This document shows, in pieces, positions 1 to 5,521 of a DNA stretch of 5,623 nucleotides. Within the stretch, counting starts at the first letter, position 1. Every line of letters begins with the position of its first letter. A program made the position numbers and the translations under genes. Source of the DNA: Clostridia bacterium (GTDB taxonomy: Bacteria > Bacillota > Clostridia > TANB77 > CAG-508); contig CAAEQN010000036.1 of the NCBI GenBank assembly GCA_900758165.1, positions 1 to 5,623 on the forward strand. The letters run 5' to 3'. The notes below the pieces were generated by a model. The model did not search any database. It saw nothing but the letters and a program-made list of their open reading frames with translations, and was not told the DNA's origin.

Positions 1-238
1 ATTTAATACTTATGAAATAACAAAAATAAAGTAAAAAGAAGTTACACGCAAAAAATGCAATTAAATTAACCAATGTTAAATTCAATAATCGAGATAAATA
101 CAATAATACATACACAATAACAACTGAAAATAACAAAAATTTTTTGCTTGATTTTCTTTCAAATTTGTTTTCAAAATAAAACAGTGATATCAGAATTTCT
201 GCAAGAAAAACAAACGCATAGCAAATTGTATATACCAT
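1..238 (-). CDS. AgrC-like membrane sensor histidine kinase, N-terminal fragment (runs off left edge)
   Basis: A reading frame opens with ATG at 238 and stays open for 79 codons to the window edge, so only the N-terminus is present. The fragment is very hydrophobic, with likely membrane helices at about residues 4-21, 34-51 and 56-77; the first loop is basic (FERKSSKK). There is no kinase domain here, so the name rests on context and topology. AgrC-type and other GHKL kinases begin with a multi-helix peptide-sensing domain and are co-transcribed with a LytTR regulator. The start lies two bases after the regulator's TAA, and AGGGG (250-246) sits seven bases upstream as its ribosome binding site, so the two genes are one transcription unit. 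Expected role: binds an extracellular cyclic peptide and phosphorylates the partner regulator. Another membrane protein in the same operon cannot be excluded. Confidence 0.72.
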   Translation of the reverse strand, partial: MVYTICYAFVFLAEILISLFYFENKFERKSSKKFLLFSVVIVYVLLYLSRLLNLTLVNLIAFFACNFFLLYFCYFISIK

Positions 239-240
239 TT

Positions 241-948
241 TTATACCCCTATGTATGCAAAATATGCCTTTTTAAAGTTTGAATAGTTCCTTTGAGATAT
301 AGGTAGAGTTTCACTTTTTAAATCTATATTAATATTAAGCTCAGTCTTATTAAAATCCGAGACATACCTCAGATTAACAAGATAACTGTAATGTGGTTGT
401 GCAAAATAATCGTAATCCTTTAGTTTTTCTTTCCAATAACTTAATTTTTTATTTGTATAAAACTTCTTCTGACGTGTTATAATAGCAGCCTTTCTTTCTT
501 CAATAGTTATATATACTATATCACTTGTGAAAACAGAGTAACACTCGTCATAATATTCAAGAGTTATTATTTGAGTATTGGAATGATAATAGTTAATAGC
601 CGTATTTAATGCTCTGAAAAAACGGTTATTGTCAATAGGCTTTGACAGATAGCGAAACACGTCCAAATCCATAGCGTCATCAAGATAAGCATCATGCGAG
701 GTTATAATAAAAATAATTATATTAGAGTTTACCTTTTTTAATTGTGCGGACAAAGTCAGACCATTTACCAGAGGCATTTCAATATCAATGAACGCCATAT
801 CATAACTGATATTACTATTCAGTAGCTCTACACCATTGTAAAACAAATCAATATCAAAAGCTATTCTATGTTTATCTGAAAATGTATTCAGATTGTTTTT
901 TATTTCATCGACAATACATTTATCATCGTCACAAATTAATACTTTCAA
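241..948 (-). CDS. LytTR-family response regulator, AgrA-like
   Basis: This is a 235-residue two-domain regulator of the usual AgrA/LytR length. The receiver domain covers about residues 1-120: acidic pocket D7-D9, phospho-acceptor D55 in FIDIEMP, conserved T83/S84 in IITSHD, and K103 in LSKP. The LytTR DNA-binding domain covers about residues 128-230 and ends in the typical LPISQRNYSNFKKAY segment. The start codon is TTG (948-946), fixed by a perfect AAGGAGG eight bases upstream and by the family-typical opening MKVLICDDD. The kinase fragment follows two bases downstream, so the pair is probably co-transcribed and divergent from agrD. LytTR regulators bind pairs of roughly 9-bp direct repeats about 21 bp apart, and such a pair lies at 1066-1095. 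Expected role: phospho-dependent activation of the rightward operon and possibly its own. The family call is secure; target genes are inferred. Confidence 0.95.
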   Translation of the reverse strand: MKVLICDDDKCIVDEIKNNLNTFSDKHRIAFDIDLFYNGVELLNSNISYDMAFIDIEMPLVNGLTLSAQLKKVNSNIIIFIITSHDAYLDDAMDLDVFRYLSKPIDNNRFFRALNTAINYYHSNTQIITLEYYDECYSVFTSDIVYITIEERKAAIITRQKKFYTNKKLSYWKEKLKDYDYFAQPHYSYLVNLRYVSDFNKTELNINIDLKSETLPISQRNYSNFKKAYFAYIGV

Positions 949-956
949 AAGAAAAA

Positions 957-963
957 CCTCCTT
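957..963 (-). promoter_or_regulatory. Ribosome binding site fixing the TTG start of the response regulator
   Basis: Read on the minus strand this is AAGGAGG, a full match to the anti-Shine-Dalgarno core. It lies eight bases before the TTG at 948-946, and there is no in-frame ATG that would fit the domain boundary better. Confidence 0.85.
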
Positions 964-973
964 GAAATAATAT

Positions 974-1008
974 ATTATATTATAACATATATTTCAAAAA
1001 AATGTCAT
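974..1008 (-). promoter_or_regulatory. Promoter of the regulator/kinase operon
   Basis: On the minus strand, ATGACA (1008-1003, five of six matches to TTGACA) is followed after 18 bases by a perfect TATAAT (984-979). A second TATAAT overlaps it by one base (979-974). The expected transcription start is near 970, leaving a short leader before AAGGAGG. The good match to the housekeeping consensus suggests basal expression of the sensor pair. The region is AT-rich, so chance matches are a concern, but the elements and spacing together are convincing. Confidence 0.6.
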
Positions 1009-1065
1009 TAAATGTTATTCTTTTAGATGCAAAATTTCAAATTTTACCTTAATAATTTTAAAATC

Positions 1066-1095
1066 ACATCACTTTGAGCAAATTTGACATCATTT
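1066..1095 (+). promoter_or_regulatory. Putative LytTR/AgrA-type operator: 9-bp direct repeat at 21-bp spacing
   Basis: ACATCACTT (1066-1074) and ACATCATTT (1087-1095) match at eight of nine bases with a 12-bp spacer, so the copies lie 21 bp apart on one face of the helix. This is the geometry known for AgrA and other LytTR regulators, whose sites are paired roughly 9-bp repeats with 12-13 bp between. The repeat sits just upstream of, or overlapping, the candidate -35 elements for agrD. The repeat sequence is not the Staphylococcus ACAGTTAAG, so assignment to the regulator at 241-948 rests on geometry and position. Confidence 0.45.
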
Positions 1096-1123
1096 TTGCA
1101 AGAATTATGTTTTTACTTTTAAT
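1084..1123 (+). promoter_or_regulatory. Candidate promoter(s) of the agrD operon
   Basis: Two arrangements fit. TTGACA (1084-1089) with TATGTT (1106-1111) at 16-bp spacing has a perfect -35 but a poor -10, and its -35 lies partly in the second direct repeat. TTTGCA (1095-1100) with TTTAAT (1118-1123) at 17-bp spacing has a weak -35 directly abutting the repeat, as expected for an activator-dependent promoter. An extended -10 (TGC TAAAAT, 1127-1135) also exists but would start transcription almost in the ribosome binding site. I cannot choose between them from sequence. Confidence 0.45.
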
Positions 1124-1143
1124 GTGTGCTAAAATCCTCACGA

Positions 1144-1150
1144 AGGGAGG
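1144..1150 (+). promoter_or_regulatory. Ribosome binding site fixing the TTG start of agrD
   Basis: AGGGAGG lies nine bases before TTG at 1160-1162. The nearer ATG codons at 1152 and 1155 are too close to it, and the reading frame of the second ends in TGA after two codons. Confidence 0.75.
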
Positions 1151-1159
1151 AATGATGTT

Positions 1160-1315
1160 TTGAAGAAAATAAAAAATTTTATTTGCAAAATTTCACCCGC
1201 AATTATTGCTAGTTTTACATTAGCACTCTCAATAAATGCTAATTCATCCACTGGCTTTTTTATGTATCAGCCTAAGGCTCCTGCAAAGCTTGACAAATTT
1301 AAAAAGATAAAGTAA
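1160..1315 (+). CDS. agrD: AgrD-like cyclic lactone autoinducer precursor with Ser-Ser-Thr in place of the ring Cys
   Basis: The 51-residue precursor has the AgrD layout. An amphipathic basic N-terminus (about 1-24, beginning KKIKNFICK) serves as membrane anchor. A core, NSSTGFFMYQPKAP (28-41), is followed by a charged tail, AKLDKFKKIK (42-51). In AgrD peptides AgrB cuts after the ring and links its C-terminal carboxyl to a cysteine side chain five residues before the end of the ring. Aligning on the conserved YQP(K/E)xP puts Thr31 exactly at that cysteine position, giving a putative ring TGFFM with Ser29-Ser30 before it. The only Cys (Cys9) is in the leader. A lactone through Thr or Ser is therefore predicted instead of a thiolactone. 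The start is TTG, fixed by AGGGAGG nine bases upstream. The stop overlaps the agrB start (TAATG). The family call is firm; ring chemistry is inferred. Confidence 0.85.
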   Translation: MKKIKNFICKISPAIIASFTLALSINANSSTGFFMYQPKAPAKLDKFKKIK

Positions 1316-1575
1316 TGGAAAAGATTGGCTCAAAAATTATAGAGTTTTTTGCTTCAAACGATCTTATAAAAAACGAAGATAAAGAAATTTACAAATATGC
1401 TTTTAATATTATTTTATCATCATTGATACATATTGCAACTGTTATGATATTAGGATTGTGTTTCAATTTATTAATTGAAAGTCTGACTTTCTATTGTGCT
1501 TACATTGTAATACGCAAATTTGCAGGCGGCTACCATGCAAAACGCCAACAAGATGTTATATTGTTTCTATTATAA
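1315..1575 (+). pseudogene. agrB: agrB, truncated and frameshifted (N-terminal part only)
   Basis: AgrB is the membrane peptidase that trims and cyclises AgrD; intact members are about 190-210 residues. Here only 86 codons are open. Residues 1-76 look normal: a polar start, hydrophobic segments at about 30-50 and 53-66, and the signature RKFAGGYHA with catalytic His74. After K76 the frame reads RQQDVILFLL and stops. One frame back (-1), the sequence reads TPTRCYIVSIITW, which restores the catalytic Cys exactly seven residues after the His, as in AgrB. A lost A in the A run at 1539-1542 explains this. Even in that frame AgrB homology ends near 1580 and the C-terminal membrane half is absent. 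Translation is coupled to agrD through TAATG, with no strong ribosome binding site of its own. A functional protease is very unlikely. Confidence 0.85.
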
Positions 1576-1577
1576 CA

Positions 1578-1739
1578 TGGGTACAGGCGCAACATGTTTT
1601 TGCTGAACCGGGATATAATGCATCATCAGGTGTATACACCGTCATAAATAATTCCAAAGCATCATGGAGAGGTAAAATGAATTCATGGTGGTGGGGCGGT
1701 AAGAATTGTTCAGCCACAGGTAAAATTACAGCAATCTAA
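1578..1739 (+). pseudogene. 3' part of a secreted cationic Trp-rich peptide gene (bacteriocin-like), fused to the agrB remnant
   Basis: From about 1578 the agrB -1 frame continues into an unrelated sequence. VQAQHVFA looks like the end of a Sec signal peptide with a signal peptidase I site after V-F-A (1602-1604). Cutting there would release 44 residues beginning EPGYNASSG and ending CSATGKITAI. The predicted mature peptide has five basic residues against one acidic, four Trp (three in a row, NSWWWGGKN) and one Cys. Small, basic, Gly/Trp-rich secreted peptides beside ABC genes are often bacteriocins, but I do not recognise the family. No plausible start codon with a ribosome binding site exists. 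The leader start is missing, so the gene is 5'-truncated and joined to agrB codons. It could be expressed only by -1 slippage from agrB or a rearranged start. Confidence 0.55.
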
Positions 1740-1754
1740 TTTAGTATTTATTAT

Positions 1755-1783
1755 TTCCTTGTAAGACCCGTACTTACAAGGAA
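1755..1783 (+). terminator. Perfect 11-bp hairpin between the peptide and the ABC genes (attenuator or RNA-stabilising)
   Basis: TTCCTTGTAAG (1755-1765) and CTTACAAGGAA (1773-1783) are perfect inverted repeats around a 7-base loop (ACCCGTA). No T-run follows; the next gene's GGGTGAG ribosome binding site (1786-1792) starts three bases later. It is therefore not a standard intrinsic terminator. In bacteriocin operons such hairpins often follow the structural gene and lower expression of the transport genes, or protect the upstream RNA from 3' decay. Which applies here is inference. Confidence 0.6.
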
Positions 1784-1797
1784 TAGGGTGAGTAAAA

Positions 1798-3561
1798 ATG
1801 ATAAAACAAAATTTAAAATTGTTTTTTAAAACTAAAATAATATTTATTCCGGTTATCATACTGTTAGTATGTTTTTTGGGGAATCTTGTATATAGTTGTT
1901 ATAGCTTTTCACTCAATAGTGATGTATTAATATATTTAAAGAATTCTATAAAATTATGCTTACTATCATTTGTAATATTATGTTTTACATCATATGAATT
2001 CTTTTACCTATATAAGCGTTGTTATATAGATGAAGCATTGTATTCACACAAAAATGGTAAGACTAGGATTTTAACAAGTACTGTAACAGTTTTGTTGTTT
2101 ATTCCGGCCTTAGAATTCTTTAGCGCATTTGTATTTAATTTTGTTATATTTTTGTCATCCGGAATGAATGACTACAGTTATTTGTATCATATATTTTCAG
2201 TTTTATTTTTATATGTTTTTCTGGGTGGAATAATCCCGATTTTACTTGGCGTTTTTTTTGCTCAAAAGACGAAAAGGATTGTTTCATATGCTCTTATGGC
2301 GCTTATAATTTTCCTTGTGTCAAGTACATCTGACTTTATTCCGGGGGGTTTAAGCCAGGTTACCAAAATTAATTTTTGGGAATCAAAATATTTTCTTGCA
2401 TATATTCTGCCAAATGATTTAGAGTGGTACATAAACCATGATTACGGTATGTATGCTGAAATTTATAGATGGAATTTAATTATTTTCTGGATTTCTCTAC
2501 TGTCATTTTTGTTTTTCAAACTTTGTCAAATAAAGAAAACCGCATTAAAAGCTGTTTTACTGTCATTAACACTATTAATTTCAACATTTAATCTGGTTGG
2601 CTACTTTTATGGTGGAAGCCATATTGAAAAGGGAGCTCAGCTTGACAGTATTTCAATGTCAGATTATTTGTTTTATACTGAAAATGAGCAAAAGAACCAA
2701 GATCCGGATTTTGAAGTTACATCATACGATATGGATTTAAGCATTTACAGACAATTAGATGCCGAAGTATCAATGACTTTATCTGATACAGGTTTAGAGT
2801 ATTACAATTTTACATTGTACCATGGATACAATGTTTTAAAGATAACTGATATTGAAGGAAATGCTTTAAAATATAATCGTGAAGGAGATTATGTTACTGT
2901 AATAGGGAACGGAAACCTGCAACTTATAAACATAAAGTACAGCGGTTATTCACCTATATTATACAGTAATTATCAGGCGTGTTCTCTGCCCGGCTTTTTT
3001 GCATATTACCCTATTCCCGGATTTTACAAAATTACGGGTGATTATACCACATATAATCCGATTGAGATAAAATCCGAAACAGAATTTAATATTCGAGTTG
3101 ATTCAGCAAGGCAGTTTTATTCAAATCTTGATGAGGTAAAGAATGAGAAAAATTGTTTTGTCGGGGTTACAAGCTATCCTACGCTTTTTAGTGGATTTTA
3201 TAAATCAAATTCGTCTGATATTTATAAGATTTATGCAATTACTGTAAAGGGGTGGGGATTGAGCGAAATAGATGAAGAATATATAGACGAAATTCAGAAA
3301 TACATTAATGAGTTGGATAACAATAGCAGCAATAAATTAAATCTCAAAGAATATACTATTATTCAGACAAATGAAATGCTTTCTTCTAATTGTATTTATG
3401 ATGGAATATTTTTAGGAGATGATACAGTTTTTATTAATAAAGCAACTGATGAGGAAACAAAGAAGCAAGTCGCTGAAATACTTCTTGCTCAAAGAGATAT
3501 GGGCTATTCTAAATATGTAGAAAAAGCCGTGGTTGACTCCGAAAGTATAAATGATAATTAA
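1798..3561 (+). CDS. ABC-2-type membrane protein with C-terminal extracytoplasmic M1-peptidase-like domain lacking HEXXH
   Basis: This 587-residue protein has about seven membrane helices in its first half (roughly 13-37, 50-71, 94-120, 128-152, 160-176, 225-244, 250-271). Basic residues in the alternate loops (72-91, 155-160, 241-251) put the N-terminus inside and the remaining 315 residues outside. That soluble part has beta-rich segments (about 305-380) and a SLPGFFAYYPIPGFY stretch (396-410). These resemble the N-terminal sandwich of peptidase family M1, a domain known in fusions to ABC-2 permeases. The helix where HEXXH would fall (about 555-566) shows only QVAEILLAQ, so I expect no metallopeptidase activity. 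The start is ATG after GGGTGAG. The ATPase follows 19 bases later. Likely role: permease half of an exporter or immunity complex for the upstream peptide, with the outer domain binding substrate. The M1 relation is by eye only. Confidence 0.72.
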   Translation: MIKQNLKLFFKTKIIFIPVIILLVCFLGNLVYSCYSFSLNSDVLIYLKNSIKLCLLSFVILCFTSYEFFYLYKRCYIDEALYSHKNGKTRILTSTVTVLLFIPALEFFSAFVFNFVIFLSSGMNDYSYLYHIFSVLFLYVFLGGIIPILLGVFFAQKTKRIVSYALMALIIFLVSSTSDFIPGGLSQVTKINFWESKYFLAYILPNDLEWYINHDYGMYAEIYRWNLIIFWISLLSFLFFKLCQIKKTALKAVLLSLTLLISTFNLVGYFYGGSHIEKGAQLDSISMSDYLFYTENEQKNQDPDFEVTSYDMDLSIYRQLDAEVSMTLSDTGLEYYNFTLYHGYNVLKITDIEGNALKYNREGDYVTVIGNGNLQLINIKYSGYSPILYSNYQACSLPGFFAYYPIPGFYKITGDYTTYNPIEIKSETEFNIRVDSARQFYSNLDEVKNEKNCFVGVTSYPTLFSGFYKSNSSDIYKIYAITVKGWGLSEIDEEYIDEIQKYINELDNNSSNKLNLKEYTIIQTNEMLSSNCIYDGIFLGDDTVFINKATDEETKKQVAEILLAQRDMGYSKYVEKAVVDSESINDN

Positions 3562-3567
3562 CAAGGA

Positions 3568-3573
3568 AGAAGG
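3568..3573 (+). promoter_or_regulatory. Ribosome binding site deciding the GTG start of the ATPase
   Basis: AGAAGG lies seven bases before GTG at 3581. The upstream in-frame ATG at 3551 overlaps the permease end, has no such site at proper distance, and would put this element inside the coding region. Confidence 0.65.
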
Positions 3574-3580
3574 TATAATT

Positions 3581-4399
3581 GTGCTGATTTTGAAGAACTG
3601 CACCAAGTCTTTTAAGAAAACAAAAGCTTTAAATGATTTTTCCTGCGAATTTAAGCACGGTATTTATGGCTTGCTTGGGCCAAACGGTTCCGGCAAAACT
3701 ACTATGATGAGATGTATATGCGGTTTGCTTTCTCCCGAAAAGGGAAGCATTGAGTGCGATTGTGAAAATATAGGATATTTGCCTCAGCAGTTTGGTGCTA
3801 TGAAGTCATTGACTGTATATGAAACTATGAGATATTTTGCCACATTAAAGAAAATACCTAAGTCAAATCAAGACAATGAAATCAGATATTGCATTGATTT
3901 GGTCAACCTAAGTGATAAAATTAAAAACAAAGTGGGTTCGCTGTCAGGAGGTATGGTTCGACGATTGGGAATAGCCCAAGCTATAATGGGAAATCCTGAA
4001 ATTGTTTTGTTTGATGAACCGACTGCAGGTCTTGATCCTGAGGAGAGAGTAAGATTTAAATCTCTTTTAAGGAAAATAAAAAATGATAAAACTATTATTA
4101 TTTCTACTCACATTGTTTCGGACGTAAAATCAATATGTGATGAGATTGTTATAATTAATGAGGGAAGAAATGTTGTTCAGGGAACTTGCAGCGATATTAC
4201 TTCTATCGGAAATGAAAAAGTTTTTCTTTTAGACGAAGAATATGAAAATAATTTAGAGGGAAATTATTATGTTAAAGACAGAATCAGTAAGGATAATAAA
4301 AATTATATAATCGTTCTCTCAAGTAATTTTATTGAGCAGGGAGTGAGTATTAACGCTGATATAGAGGATGGATATTTATGTGCTTTAAAAGATATATAA
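3581..4399 (+). CDS. ABC transporter ATP-binding protein
   Basis: A 272-residue ATPase that powers transport by the adjacent permeases from the cytoplasmic face. From the GTG start: Walker A GPNGSGKT (33-40), Q-loop LPQQ (67-70), signature LSGGM (121-125), Walker B IVLFDE (141-146), D-loop GLDPEE (150-155) and switch His177 in ISTH. All key residues are present, so it should hydrolyse ATP. The pattern is typical of ATPases serving ABC-2 exporters, such as those for bacteriocin export or immunity. The C-terminal 80 residues form an accessory region without a motif I know. GTG at 3581 gives the family-typical opening LILKNCTKSF and has a good ribosome binding site. The 3' end overlaps the next gene by 22 bases, which suggests coupled translation in one operon with both permeases. 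Confidence 0.95.
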   Translation: MLILKNCTKSFKKTKALNDFSCEFKHGIYGLLGPNGSGKTTMMRCICGLLSPEKGSIECDCENIGYLPQQFGAMKSLTVYETMRYFATLKKIPKSNQDNEIRYCIDLVNLSDKIKNKVGSLSGGMVRRLGIAQAIMGNPEIVLFDEPTAGLDPEERVRFKSLLRKIKNDKTIIISTHIVSDVKSICDEIVIINEGRNVVQGTCSDITSIGNEKVFLLDEEYENNLEGNYYVKDRISKDNKNYIIVLSSNFIEQGVSINADIEDGYLCALKDI

Positions 4400-5031
4400 A
4401 CCGCCTTTCATTAATTCAATTAACACTTAAAGGAATGGGAATTCTCTATATTGTACCTGTTGCTTTTTTATTTCTTGTACTTCCTTTTTTAACATATTTG
4501 GATTTTGCTAAAGGATATTCACCCGAACAATGTTATTTTTCAACATACATAATGTTACAAATTTTTTGCCCTTTTTTTGCTGTATGGTGGACTTTATTTG
4601 GTTTCAGAGAGTATGTAGAGGGCAGGATCAGAGAACTATTGCTTGTTTATAAAAAAAGTCTTATAGTTGAACTTTTCCTTGTGTTTGTTTTTTATTTCCT
4701 GCATATATGTGTATTGCTTGGTTTATATTGTATAATACTAAATTTTAATTATTTCAATTATATTTTTATATTTTTTGTTCAGACATTTGCTTTTTTTAGT
4801 ATTAGTTTTTCAATATCTATAATTTTAAAAAATATAGCAATTCCTTTTATTATCAGTGTGTGTTACGAAATATTTTGCATGACTGCCAATATTGACTTTC
4901 TTAAGTTTATTAATATGCTTTCATCTGATATTCCAAGCAGCACCATGGACATAATATGTCCATATATTTTTATATTGATAAGTAGTATATTTGTTTTTGT
5001 GTTATCAAATTCTTGTTTCAAACGTTTGTAA
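4378..5031 (+). CDS. Small ABC-2-type membrane protein (second permease subunit)
   Basis: A 217-residue, very hydrophobic protein with about six membrane helices (roughly 20-42, 55-76, 93-116, 117-140, 143-170, 190-212). This is the usual topology of an ABC-2 permease half. The second and third helices are separated by a basic loop with FREYVEGRIRELL, a cytoplasmic coupling-helix-like segment seen in such permeases. It starts inside the ATPase gene, with AGAGG ten bases before its ATG, so translation is probably coupled. No conserved sequence signature is visible, so substrate and exact family are unknown. With the ATPase and the 587-residue protein it would form an asymmetric exporter; an immunity role is an alternative. 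Confidence 0.75.
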   Translation: MCFKRYINRLSLIQLTLKGMGILYIVPVAFLFLVLPFLTYLDFAKGYSPEQCYFSTYIMLQIFCPFFAVWWTLFGFREYVEGRIRELLLVYKKSLIVELFLVFVFYFLHICVLLGLYCIILNFNYFNYIFIFFVQTFAFFSISFSISIILKNIAIPFIISVCYEIFCMTANIDFLKFINMLSSDIPSSTMDIICPYIFILISSIFVFVLSNSCFKRL

Positions 5032-5057
5032 TATTTTTATAATTATATAATACCTGA

Positions 5058-5147
5058 TTATACATATCCAAAATCTGCATAGCAGTAAACAAAGAAAAGC
5101 TACTTCGTCAACTCACAGCGGCAACGGAAATTTATTTAACAGAATGA
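5058..5147 (+). other. Open stretch that looks like a 3' gene remnant, ending in an ATGA overlap with the C39 ORF
   Basis: Between a TGA at 5055 and a TGA at 5145, 29 codons are open and end in NKEKLLRQLTAATEIYLTE. There is no start codon with a ribosome binding site. The final TGA overlaps the ATG at 5144 of the C39 ORF (ATGA), the usual arrangement of coupled genes. The stretch from about 5078 to 5130 is less AT-rich than the flanking spacer. This suggests the tail of a lost gene, but the evidence is thin. The rest of the 112-bp spacer shows only AT-rich sequence, including two TATAAT-like hexamers (5038-5043, 5046-5051) without a convincing -35. Confidence 0.25.
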
Positions 5148-5521
5148 ACTGGTATATTATGATTAGATTTAAATGTATATTACAAAATGATGAAACAGAT
5201 TGCGGCCTGGCTTGCTTGGCCGCAATTTTTAGAAAATACGGTTTAAAAGTTACAATAGCAAGAATTCGTGATATTGCAGGTACTGACCGCCAAGGTACAA
5301 GTGCATATGGACTTGTAAAGGCGATTGAGCATTTTGGTTTTCAGCAAAAAGTTGTTGAAGCGGATAAAAGTGTGTTAACTAATAAATTGCCTTTGCCTGC
5401 AATTGCACACGTGATAATTGACGATTCCTTATTGCATTATGTGGTTATAACTAAAGTTAAGGGTGATACTGTAGTAGTTTCCGACCCTGCAAAGGGTTCA
5501 TATGTTACTTTCAATTATTAA
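5144..5521 (+). CDS. C39-type bacteriocin leader peptidase domain, stand-alone/truncated
   Basis: The 125-residue product is a nearly complete peptidase C39 domain, the cysteine protease that removes double-glycine leaders from exported peptides. Visible catalytic residues are Gln14 (oxyanion hole, in LQNDETDCG), Cys20, His98 (LHYVVI) and Asp114 (SDPAKG). In PCAT exporters this domain continues into a membrane domain and an ATPase (about 700 residues in all). Here the frame stops at 5519-5521, a few residues after the Asp motif. The family's opening better fits a start at the internal ATG at 5159 (MIRFKCILQ), but neither ATG has a clear ribosome binding site; the ATG at 5144 overlaps an upstream stop as ATGA. 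The fold and active site look intact, so it may still cleave. No double-glycine precursor is visible in the window. It could equally be the surviving head of a broken exporter gene. Confidence 0.8.
   Translation: MNWYIMIRFKCILQNDETDCGLACLAAIFRKYGLKVTIARIRDIAGTDRQGTSAYGLVKAIEHFGFQQKVVEADKSVLTNKLPLPAIAHVIIDDSLLHYVVITKVKGDTVVVSDPAKGSYVTFNY

Noticed and set aside
1031..1064. Palindromes AAAATTT-C-AAATTTT (1031-1045) and ATTTTAAAAT (1055-1064) as operators
   Set aside because: They consist only of A/T runs in an AT-rich spacer, so chance is likely, and LytTR regulators use direct rather than inverted repeats.
1152..1165. ATG codons at 1152 and 1155 as the agrD start
   Set aside because: Both lie too close to AGGGAGG and neither is in the agrD frame; the ATG at 1155 reaches TGA after one more codon.
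1536..1545. Programmed -1 frameshifting to express AgrB through the A run
   Set aside because: CATGCAAAACGCC allows Lys-codon slippage but is not a classical X-XXY-YYZ heptamer, no clear downstream stem is visible, and the shifted product would still lack the AgrB C-terminal half.
1494..1739. An 81-codon ORF from TTG at 1494 as a gene of its own
   Set aside because: No ribosome binding site precedes the TTG, and its first 20 codons are the out-of-frame reading of well-conserved agrB sequence. Only the part from about 1542 onward carries real coding signal.
1605..1739. Lactococcin 972-family bacteriocin
   Set aside because: The genetic context (secreted peptide, large membrane protein, ATPase) is reminiscent, but I could not match the mature peptide's Trp/Gly pattern to that family.
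3551..3583. ATG at 3551 as the ATPase start
   Set aside because: GTG at 3581 has AGAAGG at seven bases and gives the standard N-terminus for this family; the longer form adds ten residues that overlap the permease gene.
3412..3606. Minus-strand 64-codon ORF
   Set aside because: It lies antisense to the end of the permease gene and the start of the ATPase gene, with no start signals or recognisable protein features.
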